Assembly (NCBI RefSeq): GCF_009363715.1
Contig: NZ_CP045404.1
Span: forward strand, 3,440,001 to 3,504,000
Length of the DNA stretch: 64,000 bases
Direction: 5' to 3'
DNA from: Roseovarius sp. THAF9
Lineage (GTDB): Bacteria > Pseudomonadota > Alphaproteobacteria > Rhodobacterales > Rhodobacteraceae
Under the pieces are notes generated by a model that was not told where the DNA came from, searched no databases, and saw only the letters and a list, made by a program, of their open reading frames with translations. The position numbers and the translations under genes are program-made. Each line of letters begins with the position of its first letter. Position 1 is the stretch's first letter. This document shows positions 45,567 through 53,430 of this stretch, in pieces.

Positions 45567-46466
45567 TCATACGATCTCGTGTCCCGCCGCCTGAAGGCAG
45601 CGCGCAATCTCCGCGATATGCGCCGGGCCGATCTCGCAGCAGCCGCCGACGATGGTGGCCCCCTGCGCGACCCAGCCCATGACGTATTCCGCGTATTCCA
45701 GCGGGCCAAGGTCCTTGCGTTGCTCCAGCGCATCCACCGTCGGCGCATCGCCCAAGAACCCGTCGCTGATCTCCGTGAACCCGTTGGCGTAACCGCCAAA
45801 GGGCAGGCCGAAATCCTTGATGACGTCCAGCGCGGCGCCCGTGGCTTCGGGGCGCGAACAGTTCACCAGCGCCGCCGCCGGCGCGTGCCTTGCTACCGTC
45901 TCGGCCAGCTCCGCCACCGGCTCGCCCGAGCGCAGTCGCGTGCCGTCCCGGTCATCCACGCTCAACGCCAGCCACACCGGCAGGCCCTGCCCCGACGCCG
46001 CCCGCAACGCACCCTCGGCCTGATCCACCGACGACATCGTCTCCAGCAGGAAAAGGTCCACGTGATCCTTCATCAGCGCCACCGGCTCGGCATAGATCTT
46101 CGCGGCCTCGGCGGCGGGCGGGCAGGTCTCGGGCTTGTAGGACTGCACCAGCGGCCCGATCGCGCCTGCCACCCGGCCCTTGCCACCGCTCGCCGCTCGG
46201 GCCCGGCGCGCCGCCCTTACCGCCGTATCGGTCAGTTGCCCGACCTTGTCCTCCAACCCGATCCGCACCAGCCGGTCGCGCAGCACCGCGTAGGTGTTGG
46301 TCGTGGCCACCGTCGCGCCGACGTTGAAGTAGTCCAGATGCACCTCGCCCACCAGCTTGGGATGGTCGATCATCACTTGCGTCGACCACAAAGCCGTCGC
46401 CCGGTCGCCCGAGCGTTTCACCAGCTCCTGCCCGATCGAGCCGTCCAACAGTGTGACCTGTGCCAT
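45567..46466 (-). CDS. Homocysteine/betaine S-methyltransferase-family protein
   Basis: 299 residues of the cobalamin-independent homocysteine S-methyltransferase fold. Zinc ligands are complete: Cys203 (VNCSRP) and Cys276-Cys277 (GGCCE); LLDGSIGQEL is the N-terminal motif. It likely moves a methyl group from an N- or S-methyl donor, such as glycine betaine, to homocysteine. Beside two dimethylglycine/sarcosine-type dehydrogenases it would be the first demethylation step; the donor is inferred. Confidence 0.88.
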   Translation of the reverse strand: MAQVTLLDGSIGQELVKRSGDRATALWSTQVMIDHPKLVGEVHLDYFNVGATVATTNTYAVLRDRLVRIGLEDKVGQLTDTAVRAARRARAASGGKGRVAGAIGPLVQSYKPETCPPAAEAAKIYAEPVALMKDHVDLFLLETMSSVDQAEGALRAASGQGLPVWLALSVDDRDGTRLRSGEPVAELAETVARHAPAAALVNCSRPEATGAALDVIKDFGLPFGGYANGFTEISDGFLGDAPTVDALEQRKDLGPLEYAEYVMGWVAQGATIVGGCCEIGPAHIAEIARCLQAAGHEIV

Positions 46467-46488
46467 GTACTTCCTCCCGCGCCCCTGT

Positions 46489-47559
46489 TCAGATGTCGAT
46501 GCCGTCCGGGATCAGCACCAGCTTCCCGGCATGCCGCTTCGACATGAACTCTTCCTGCGCCCTGTCAATCTCCCGCATGGGAAATGTCTTCGCGATCAGC
46601 GGTTTCACCGCACCCTGCCGCACCATCTCGACCAGCCGGGCAAAGACCGCGTGCGACTGGAAGGTGCAGCCGTGGATCGTGATGTCCCGCAAATAGATGC
46701 GCCGCAGATCCGCCTCCACCACCGGCCCGGCAATGGCCCCCGCCACCGCGTAATGCCCGCCCGGACGCAGCGCGTCGATCAACGCGCCCCAGCCCGGCCC
46801 GGCCACAAGGTCGATCACCGCATGATACGTATCGGCGGACGGCACCTCGTCCCGCCCGATCACCGCCACCGCACCGGCATCGCGCACGCACTCGGCCTTG
46901 GGCGCCGACGACACCCCCGTGACCTTCGCCCCCAGCGCCGTGGCCAGTTGCACCGCCGCCAACCCTACGCCACCGGATGCTCCGGTGATCAGCACGCGCT
47001 GCCCCTCTTCGACTCCAGCCCGGTCCAGCAGCCCCGCCGCCGTACCAAAGGCGCACGGGATCGCCGCCAGTTCCACGTCGCTCAAGGGCGCGTCGCTCAC
47101 GTCAAAGAGATCCCCCTCCGGCACCACGCAATACTGCGCGAATGCCCCGTCAAATTCCGACCCCAGCGCCTCGAACCCAACCGGGTTGTCTTCGGTCGGA
47201 CGCGGCTGGTTGATCGGGCAGATCACCCGCATCCCCTCGGCCACCGCGCTCACGCCTTCGCCCAGCGCCACGACCTCACCGCACAGGTCCCCGCCCTGGA
47301 TCAGCGGAAAGTCCAACGCCCCGGACCAGCCGCCCTCCTCGACCCCGTCCTGCGACTCGCCCGTCGCCCCTGTCACATCCGCCGAATACCAGCCCTCGCG
47401 CGTGTTGATGTCGGTGTTGTTCACCCCCGCCGCCAGCACCCGCACCAACACCTCACCCGGCCCGGGCCGCGGCACGGGGATATCCTCGCGCCACTCCAGC
47501 TTCTCCGGCCCGCCGTGGCCGGTCAGATACACGCCGGACATGGTCGCGGGCAGGCTCAT
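46489..47559 (-). CDS. MDR-superfamily quinone oxidoreductase-like enzyme
   Basis: 356 residues. GroES-like N-terminal domain (PRPGPGEVLVRVLAAGVNNTD, with the ISN/NNTD type of QOR) and a Rossmann domain with VLITGASGGVGLAAVQLA. No zinc-binding Cys/His set at the catalytic site, so it is QOR-like rather than alcohol dehydrogenase. Substrate unknown. The ATG at 47559 overlaps the exporter stop by 4 bp. Confidence 0.82.
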   Translation of the reverse strand: MSLPATMSGVYLTGHGGPEKLEWREDIPVPRPGPGEVLVRVLAAGVNNTDINTREGWYSADVTGATGESQDGVEEGGWSGALDFPLIQGGDLCGEVVALGEGVSAVAEGMRVICPINQPRPTEDNPVGFEALGSEFDGAFAQYCVVPEGDLFDVSDAPLSDVELAAIPCAFGTAAGLLDRAGVEEGQRVLITGASGGVGLAAVQLATALGAKVTGVSSAPKAECVRDAGAVAVIGRDEVPSADTYHAVIDLVAGPGWGALIDALRPGGHYAVAGAIAGPVVEADLRRIYLRDITIHGCTFQSHAVFARLVEMVRQGAVKPLIAKTFPMREIDRAQEEFMSKRHAGKLVLIPDGIDI

Positions 47560-48185
47560 CGCGCCGCCCCCTTGTCGAGATCCTTCAGCCCCAAGAGCAC
47601 CGCAGCGCCCACCATCAGCATACCGCTCACCCGGTTGATCCACACCCCGGTCAGCGATGTCACACGCCCCAAGGTGCGCGTCGCGGCCCAGCCCCAAAAC
47701 AGCAGCACCAGACCGTCCACCACCAGATAGGTCACCCCCAGCACCAGCAATTGCGGCAGGATCGGCGCGCCCGCATGGATGAATTGCGGAAACAGCGCCC
47801 CGAAGAACACGACCGCGTAAGGATTGGCAGACGAAGTGACAAAGCCCTGCCGGAAAAGACGTCCTTTCGCCGCCGCCCCCAGCGCCTCGGCCCCGCCTTT
47901 GCTCAGCATCAACCGCAGCCCGATCCAGACAAGGTACGCCACGCCCACCCATTTCACGACCCACAGCGCATCGGCATTGGCCGCGATCACCGCCGTCAGG
48001 CCGAAGGCCGCCAGCGTCATCTGCACCGCGTTGGCACTGAGGTCCCCCGCCACTGTCGCCAGCGACCGGCGCAGCCCGTGGCGCAAGCTGTTGGAAATGA
48101 TCAGCAACTGGCTGGTGTCCGGCGGTGTTGCGAAAAACGCCGCCAGCACGCCAAGATAGATCAGATAGGTCTCGATGCTCATCAT
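47556..48185 (-). CDS. LysE/RhtB-family exporter (paralogue 1)
   Basis: 209 residues with about six membrane helices. The start FFATPPDTSQLLIISNSLRHG is a variant of the PGP motif (TPPDT instead of TPGP), which distinguishes it from paralogue 2. It exports small amino acid or amine-like compounds from the cytoplasm. It overlaps the MDR gene by 4 bp. Confidence 0.88.
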   Translation of the reverse strand: MMSIETYLIYLGVLAAFFATPPDTSQLLIISNSLRHGLRRSLATVAGDLSANAVQMTLAAFGLTAVIAANADALWVVKWVGVAYLVWIGLRLMLSKGGAEALGAAAKGRLFRQGFVTSSANPYAVVFFGALFPQFIHAGAPILPQLLVLGVTYLVVDGLVLLFWGWAATRTLGRVTSLTGVWINRVSGMLMVGAAVLLGLKDLDKGAAR

Positions 48186-48245
48186 CCGCCCTTTCGCCTT
48201 CCCGTCCCGGGCCTGACCCTTCCTGCCCCTGGCTGGACCTCTAAC

Positions 48246-50690
48246 TCATGCCGTCAGCCTTGCATTCTCCGGATCCCAAAGCGGCTGATCCGGCTGCACC
48301 ACGGCCTTGCGCCGCTCGCCATAGATCTCCACTTCCAGCTCGGTGCCCGCCGCCGCCACATCCGTCCGCAGCATCGCCAGCGCCACGCTCGCATTCACAC
48401 GATAGCCCCAGGCGCCGCTCGTCGTCTCGCCCACGATCTCATCCCCGTTCCAGATCGTCGACATGTAGGGCGCATCCGCCTCCCCCGCGTCGATGATCAG
48501 CGGCGCAAAGGCTTTCTTTCGGCCCTGCTGTTTCTCCGCCAACAGCGCGGCCTTGCCCGTAAAATCCTGGTCCTTGTCGAACTTCACGAATCGCTCAAGC
48601 CCGGCCTCCAGCATCGAGTAATCCGTGCTCAGATCACCCTTCCACGCCCGGTATCCTTTCTCGATCCGCAGGCTGTTCAGCGCATACATCCCGAAGGGCT
48701 TCGCCCCCGCCTCCAGAATGGCATCATAGATCGCCGGCATCTCGGCGTTCTCGGCATGAACCTCCCAACCCAACTCGCCGGTAAAGCTCACCCGGATCAG
48801 GAAGGCAGGCCGCCCCGCCACGGTGCAATGCTGATGGCTCAGCCACCCGGCCTCCAGATCGGCATCACTGATCCCGGCCAGCACCTCGCGACTCTTCGGC
48901 CCTGCCACCAAAAGCGCCGACCGCTCGGTCGTCGTCTCGGTCACACTCACACCCGCCGGCACGCTGTTTCGGATCAGCTCGCCGTCATGCCACTGCGCCG
49001 TGGCGGCAGTGATCAGCACGAAATCATTCTCCGCCAGCCGGATACAGGAAAACTCCGTCACGATCCGCCCCTGCGCGTTAGCGACATAGACAAGGTTCAT
49101 CCGGCCCACCTTGGGCAGACCCCCGGTCACGAAGCCGCGCAACCAATCGTCGGCCCCAGAGCCCTGCACCCGGAACCGCGAAAACCCCGGAAGGTCCAGC
49201 ACGCCGCAGGCATCGCGCACCACTTCGCATTCTTCGCGGATGCGCTGCTCCCACGGCCCCTTGCGGTTCCACGTATGGGTGCTTTCCTCCGAAGTGTCGT
49301 CATCCGGCTGCGCGAACCAGTTCGCCCGCTCCCAGCCATTGTACGCCCCCATAACGCCGCCCAGTTCCAGCACGCGCCCATGGTTCGGCGACAGCTTCTT
49401 GTCGCGCCCCGCCGGCCATTCGTGCCACGGGAAATGCATGGCGTATTCGTTGCCGTAGACTTCCATCCCCTTGGCCACACAATAATCGTGATCGGTGTAG
49501 TCGGTGTAACGGCGCGGATCGACCGCCCACATGTCCCATTCCGGCGCACCGTCCACGATCCACTCGGCAAGCACCTTGCCCGCGCCACCGCCCTGCGCGA
49601 TCCCGAAGGTAAAGACACAAGCCTCGAACGCGTTTTTCACCCCCGGCATCGGCCCCAGCAGGGGCAGCCCGTCGGGCGCATAGGGAATCGGCCCGTTGAT
49701 GATCCGGCTGATCCCCGCCGTGGCCGCCACCGGCACGCGCTCCATGGAATCCGCCACGATATCCTCGATCCGTTCCAGGTCATCCGACCACAGCTGAAAG
49801 CTGAAGTCCTCGGGCATCGGGTCGGACGGCTCCACCCAATGGGCGCGGCAATTGGGTTCGTAGGGCCCGATGTTGAACCCGTGCTTTTCCTGCCGGAAGT
49901 AATAGGACACGTCCACGTCCCGCAGAAGCGGCAGCTTGCGGCCCGTCTCCTTGCTATGCGCCTCGATCTCGGGGATCTCGTCGGTCAGCACATACTGGTG
50001 GCTCATCACCATCATCGGCACTGTCCGCCCGCCATAGGGCTTGAACCATTCGCCCACGGTCTGCGCATAGTAGCCAGCCGCGTTCACCACGTAATCGCAG
50101 GCGATATCGCCCTTGTCCGTGTGTACGATCCAGCCTTCACCGTCCTGCGTCACGCCGGTGGCCGGACAGAACCGCACAATCGTCGCCCCCATGTCGCGCG
50201 CTCCCTTGGCCAGGGCCTGCGTCACCTGCGCCGGGTCGATATCGCCGTCATTGGGATCGTAAAGCCCGCCCACGATGTCATGCGTTCCGATGAACGGATA
50301 CCGTGCCTTGATCTCATCGGGCGTCAGGATCTCCAGATCCATCCCCTGATGCTTGCCCATCCCCTTGGCGCGCTCGAACTCCTGCATCCGCTCCTTGGAA
50401 TGCGCCAGCCGGATCGAGCCGGTCTGGTGATAGTTCATCGGGTAATCCACCTCGTCCCCCAGCCGGGCATAAAGCTCGGTGGAATAGCGCTGCATGTTCA
50501 TGATGCCCCAACTGGTCGAGAAGGTCGGCACGTTCCCCGCCGCGTGCCAGGTGCTGCCCGCAGTCAGCTCGTTCTTTTCCAGCAGGACGCAATCGCTCCA
50601 CCCTTTCTTGGCAAGGTGATAGAGCACCGAGCACCCCACGACGCCCCCGCCTATGATCACCACTTTCGCGTTTTTCGGCAGATCAGCCAT
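48246..50690 (-). CDS. FAD/GcvT dehydrogenase, dimethylglycine dehydrogenase-like (paralogue B)
   Basis: 814 residues, same architecture as paralogue A: FAD motif GGGVVG (14-19), ELTAGSTWHAAG with His49 in the covalent-FAD position, and a C-terminal GcvT half. Segments such as LYDPNDGDIDP, LPLLRDVDVSYYFRQE and NGPIPYAPDGLPLLGPMPGV closely follow eukaryotic dimethylglycine dehydrogenase, so dimethylglycine is the best guess. Overlaps the upstream unknown gene by 8 bp. Confidence 0.9.
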   Translation of the reverse strand: MADLPKNAKVVIIGGGVVGCSVLYHLAKKGWSDCVLLEKNELTAGSTWHAAGNVPTFSTSWGIMNMQRYSTELYARLGDEVDYPMNYHQTGSIRLAHSKERMQEFERAKGMGKHQGMDLEILTPDEIKARYPFIGTHDIVGGLYDPNDGDIDPAQVTQALAKGARDMGATIVRFCPATGVTQDGEGWIVHTDKGDIACDYVVNAAGYYAQTVGEWFKPYGGRTVPMMVMSHQYVLTDEIPEIEAHSKETGRKLPLLRDVDVSYYFRQEKHGFNIGPYEPNCRAHWVEPSDPMPEDFSFQLWSDDLERIEDIVADSMERVPVAATAGISRIINGPIPYAPDGLPLLGPMPGVKNAFEACVFTFGIAQGGGAGKVLAEWIVDGAPEWDMWAVDPRRYTDYTDHDYCVAKGMEVYGNEYAMHFPWHEWPAGRDKKLSPNHGRVLELGGVMGAYNGWERANWFAQPDDDTSEESTHTWNRKGPWEQRIREECEVVRDACGVLDLPGFSRFRVQGSGADDWLRGFVTGGLPKVGRMNLVYVANAQGRIVTEFSCIRLAENDFVLITAATAQWHDGELIRNSVPAGVSVTETTTERSALLVAGPKSREVLAGISDADLEAGWLSHQHCTVAGRPAFLIRVSFTGELGWEVHAENAEMPAIYDAILEAGAKPFGMYALNSLRIEKGYRAWKGDLSTDYSMLEAGLERFVKFDKDQDFTGKAALLAEKQQGRKKAFAPLIIDAGEADAPYMSTIWNGDEIVGETTSGAWGYRVNASVALAMLRTDVAAAGTELEVEIYGERRKAVVQPDQPLWDPENARLTA

Positions 50691-51216
50691 TCTTCTTGCC
50701 TCCCTTTGCTCCCTCGGCTCCGCCGGCGGGCGTTACCTCGAATTGGTTTTTACGTGTTCTCTGTTGCTCAGTGCTGCGCCGTCCCAGCTCGCGGTCAGGC
50801 AACCGATGTTCGATCATCCGTACGCTACGCGCCCAGCCTGCTTCAAAATGAGCTTCATACACCAACAAACCGGCTGACTCGGCGCCGTACCGGGCAAGCA
50901 ACTTCACTGTCGCGGTCACGTCCGTTTCCGTGGTCGTGTAATCACCCTCATCGAGCAGCGCGCCGGTCTCGAACCTTTTGCGCTGTTGCTCTCGCAACCG
51001 ATGCATACGCTCATGGATCAGGTTCAAGTCTTCTGGCACCGGCTCACCGAGGTAAACTGAAACCCGCTGTTGAAGACGACCGTCCGGCCTCACTTCGAAT
51101 TGCCGCTGCTTTTGTCCAGGCAGGTCCTTTGTTTGAAAATGAAATTGCCACGGCTTCCGCCCTTCGGGCAGGTCCGGCAAATCTGCATGCCATGTGATAA
51201 TGTCATAGACGCCCAA
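50683..51216 (-). CDS. Unknown protein coupled to FAD/GcvT paralogue B
   Basis: 177 residues, soluble. An N-terminal beta-rich part (VYDIITWHADLPDLPEG), a basic helix (MHRLREQQRKRFE), and a disordered C-terminal tail ending GGAEGAKGGKKNG. The family is not recognised. The frame opens with a TTG at 51216 preceded by AAGGCGGGG; an in-frame stop lies 6 bp upstream, so this is the furthest start. Its stop overlaps the dehydrogenase start by 8 bp. Confidence 0.6.
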   Translation of the reverse strand: MGVYDIITWHADLPDLPEGRKPWQFHFQTKDLPGQKQRQFEVRPDGRLQQRVSVYLGEPVPEDLNLIHERMHRLREQQRKRFETGALLDEGDYTTTETDVTATVKLLARYGAESAGLLVYEAHFEAGWARSVRMIEHRLPDRELGRRSTEQQRTRKNQFEVTPAGGAEGAKGGKKNG

Positions 51217-51269
51217 CGCTCACGCCCCGCCTTGCTGTACGGATCTGTAGGGATGAAACGGAAGCCCGA

Positions 51270-51638
51270 TCATTTCTGCGGAACTCCGTCCGCGATGTCG
51301 TAGTAATCGCCCTTGTCGGCGGTGAAGATATGCTTCTCCAGACGCAGCCCCGTCGGCCCGTCCAGCGCGCCCAGGGCAAAGCTCATGGTGTCCTCGTCAT
51401 GCGCTTTCCAGAACAGAAACGCCCCGCAGGTCGCGCAGAACCCGCGCTTGGCGGCGGGCGTCGCCTCGTACCACGTCACCTCGCCGGCGATCTCCAAGTC
51501 AGCCTCCGGCACGAAGGCCGAGGACCACACATGCCCCGATTGCTTGCGGCATTGCCCACAATGACAGGCCGACACCCCTTTCGGCGTGCCCGCTACGCTG
51601 AACCGGACGTTCCCGCACAAACAGCTTCCCTCAAGCAT
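51270..51638 (-). CDS. GFA-family zinc protein (paralogue 1)
   Basis: 122 residues. Zinc cysteines: SCLCGNVRF, CHCGQCRKQSG and CATCGAFLFWKA, the complete GFA/CENP-V set. The family was first linked to glutathione-dependent formaldehyde activation; many members have unknown substrates. The ATG at 51638 lies within the end of paralogue 2 (8-bp overlap), so the two are coupled. Confidence 0.85.
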   Translation of the reverse strand: MLEGSCLCGNVRFSVAGTPKGVSACHCGQCRKQSGHVWSSAFVPEADLEIAGEVTWYEATPAAKRGFCATCGAFLFWKAHDEDTMSFALGALDGPTGLRLEKHIFTADKGDYYDIADGVPQK

Positions 51639-52032
51639 TCTCACCTCCACTGAAGCGCTCGAACTGCGGCAGCCCGTCGCCGATTTCGTAATAGTCGCCC
51701 TTGTCCTCCAGAAAGACATGGGCCGTGATCCTCAACCCATGCCCCGGCTCCAGCGATGCGGCGGCAACCACGGTGCGCGGCGCATCCCCGGGCTTCCAGA
51801 ACAGGCTCGACCCGCAAAGCTTGCAGAACCCTCGCCGCGCCGTGTCGCTTGACTGGAACCACGCCAGCCCCTCGTCGCGCTCCATCACCAGGCCGTCGTC
51901 CGCCACCGAGGTCGCCGCCCAGAAAAATCCCGACTGCTTGCGGCACTGCCCGCAATGGCACCCCAGTATGTCCCGCACCTTGCCCTCCAACCGGAACGCC
52001 ACCGCCCCGCACGAACAGGCCCCCCGGATCAT
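51631..52032 (-). CDS. GFA-family zinc protein (paralogue 2)
   Basis: 133 residues. ACSCGAVAF, CHCGQCRKQSG and CKLCGSSLFWK give the same cysteine set as paralogue 1. Much of the core is shared (KGDYYEIGDGLPQ against KGDYYDIADGVPQ), so the two arose by tandem duplication. Near the methyl-group dehydrogenases a role with formaldehyde or its thiol adduct is plausible but inferred. It starts 1 bp after the LysE gene ends. Confidence 0.85.
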   Translation of the reverse strand: MIRGACSCGAVAFRLEGKVRDILGCHCGQCRKQSGFFWAATSVADDGLVMERDEGLAWFQSSDTARRGFCKLCGSSLFWKPGDAPRTVVAAASLEPGHGLRITAHVFLEDKGDYYEIGDGLPQFERFSGGENA

Positions 52033-52033
52033 C

Positions 52034-52654
52034 TCACGCCCTCCCCGGCGTCGACGCAGCACCCAACAGCACGCCGTAGATCACGAAACACGCCGCCAGC
52101 CCCCGGCGCAGCCACACGTTGAACACCGCCCCCAACGCCGCCCGGCCCAGCCCCGCGCCCAGCGCGGTGTAGCCCATGTAGCTCAGCGCGGTCAGGCTCA
52201 GCGCCGTGGGAACGATCACCCACATCTGGCTCCAGATCGGCACGTCCGGTTGCACGAACTGGCTGAAGGCCGCCAGGTACCCCGCCACGCTCTTGGGGTT
52301 GATCGTCGCAATGGCAAAGGCCCGCCAGTAGATGCTGCGCCCGGCCGGCGCGGCCACCACCACCTTTCGCCGCGCCATGATCCAGCCGCGCACACCGAGG
52401 TAGATCAGAAACCCCGCGCCGATGAATTTCGCCACCTGAAACGCTTCGGGCGAGGCCGCGATCAGCGCCGTTACCCCCGCCGCCGACAGCGTCAGGAACA
52501 GTGCCGCCTGCGTCAGGATCGCCGCCACCCCCCACAGGCTGCGGCGGAACCCGATCGTCATGCCGTTGGTGATGCAGTTCACCGCGTTCGGTCCCGGCGT
52601 GGTCACGAACACAACCCAGAACAGCGCGAAGACGGTCCATCCCTCCAGGCTCAT
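52034..52654 (-). CDS. LysE/RhtB-family exporter (paralogue 2)
   Basis: 206 residues, six predicted membrane helices, with the standard FVTTPGPNAVNC motif. Amino acid or amine efflux is expected. First structural gene after the XRE-cupin regulator (10-bp gap). Confidence 0.9.
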   Translation of the reverse strand: MSLEGWTVFALFWVVFVTTPGPNAVNCITNGMTIGFRRSLWGVAAILTQAALFLTLSAAGVTALIAASPEAFQVAKFIGAGFLIYLGVRGWIMARRKVVVAAPAGRSIYWRAFAIATINPKSVAGYLAAFSQFVQPDVPIWSQMWVIVPTALSLTALSYMGYTALGAGLGRAALGAVFNVWLRRGLAACFVIYGVLLGAASTPGRA

Positions 52655-52664
52655 CTCCGCCCCC

Positions 52665-53213
52665 TCAATAGACCGGCGGCGCGATCACCCAGATCGCGAC
52701 ACACGGCGCGTCATAGGGGTTCGACCACGCATAGGTTTCATGCCGGATTCGAAAACTGTCCCCCGGCCCCACGGTGAACGCCCGCCCGCCGATGCTCAGG
52801 TCCAGCCGACCGGACACGATGTACCCCACCTCCTGCGTCGGCCGCGCGGCGGGGCGCTGCATCTTCGATCCGGGCCGGAACGTGGAATGGATCACCTCGA
52901 AATCGTCGCTCAAATCCGGCGACAACAGTTCTTCGATCAGCCCTTCCTCGCCCGAGCCCATCTGCCGCCGCGCCCCTTCGCGCACGATGATGCCCTGCTC
53001 CTCGGCCGGGGCGCTGGCATGAGCGAAAAGAAACGACATCGGCACGTCGAACGCACCCGCAATCGCCCGCAGATCGGAAATCGACGGCTCGGACAGGTCC
53101 CGCTCCACCTGGCTCAGCCAACCCACCGACCGGCCCAGCGCCTGCGCCATCTCGCTCAGCGTCAGCCCCCGCGCCTTGCGCAAGGCGCGCAAGTCGGCTC
53201 CGAGGCTGCGCAT
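52665..53213 (-). CDS. XRE-family regulator with C-terminal cupin domain
   Basis: 182 residues from the ATG at 53213. Helix-turn-helix: LRKARGLTLSEMAQALGRSVGWLSQVERDLSEPS, split here as LTLSEMAQALG and VGWLSQVERD; the cupin domain (from about 105) has the GYIVSGRLDL and GPGDSFRI strands. Such regulators bind a small ligand in the cupin and control nearby catabolic genes. Starts at TTG 53237 or farther are possible, but the operators at 53252 and 53291 argue against the longest frame (53315). It heads the operon. Confidence 0.88.
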   Translation of the reverse strand: MRSLGADLRALRKARGLTLSEMAQALGRSVGWLSQVERDLSEPSISDLRAIAGAFDVPMSFLFAHASAPAEEQGIIVREGARRQMGSGEEGLIEELLSPDLSDDFEVIHSTFRPGSKMQRPAARPTQEVGYIVSGRLDLSIGGRAFTVGPGDSFRIRHETYAWSNPYDAPCVAIWVIAPPVY

Positions 53214-53251
53214 GGCGGAGATCTGGCTCTGTTCCAAAGGGCACTCTTCCC

Positions 53252-53276
53252 GTGAAATTATTGCGTCAATTTTCAC
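53252..53276. promoter_or_regulatory. Operator 1, GTGAAA-N13-TTTCAC
   Basis: Inverted repeat with 6-bp arms and 13-bp spacing, 39-63 bp upstream of the regulator ATG. The second copy downstream on the plus strand has identical geometry; such symmetric sites fit an autoregulating XRE dimer. Confidence 0.75.
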
Positions 53277-53290
53277 GCTGCGCGAGTCGC

Positions 53291-53315
53291 GTGAAAAAAT
53301 CAACACAAATTTCAC
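53291..53315. promoter_or_regulatory. Operator 2, GTGAAA-N13-TTTCAC
   Basis: Same arms and same 13-bp spacer length as operator 1, with centres 39 bp apart. It lies between the regulator and the divergent secreted-protein gene at 53431, so it could act on both. Confidence 0.75.
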
Positions 53316-53430
53316 AGCGTTCTATACGACGGCTCTGCACACCATTGCCTGAAACCGTCCTCTTCGTGCTATGATAGGTTGTTTCCGGTTTCGATTATTT
53401 ATTTCACCCTCTCAAACAGGATTAATCTCA

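Noticed and set aside
47751..51197. 1148-codon open frame on the plus strand
   Set aside because: It lies antisense to five well-supported minus-strand genes, is Arg/His/Pro-rich, and has no domain. Long antisense frames are expected in GC-rich DNA.
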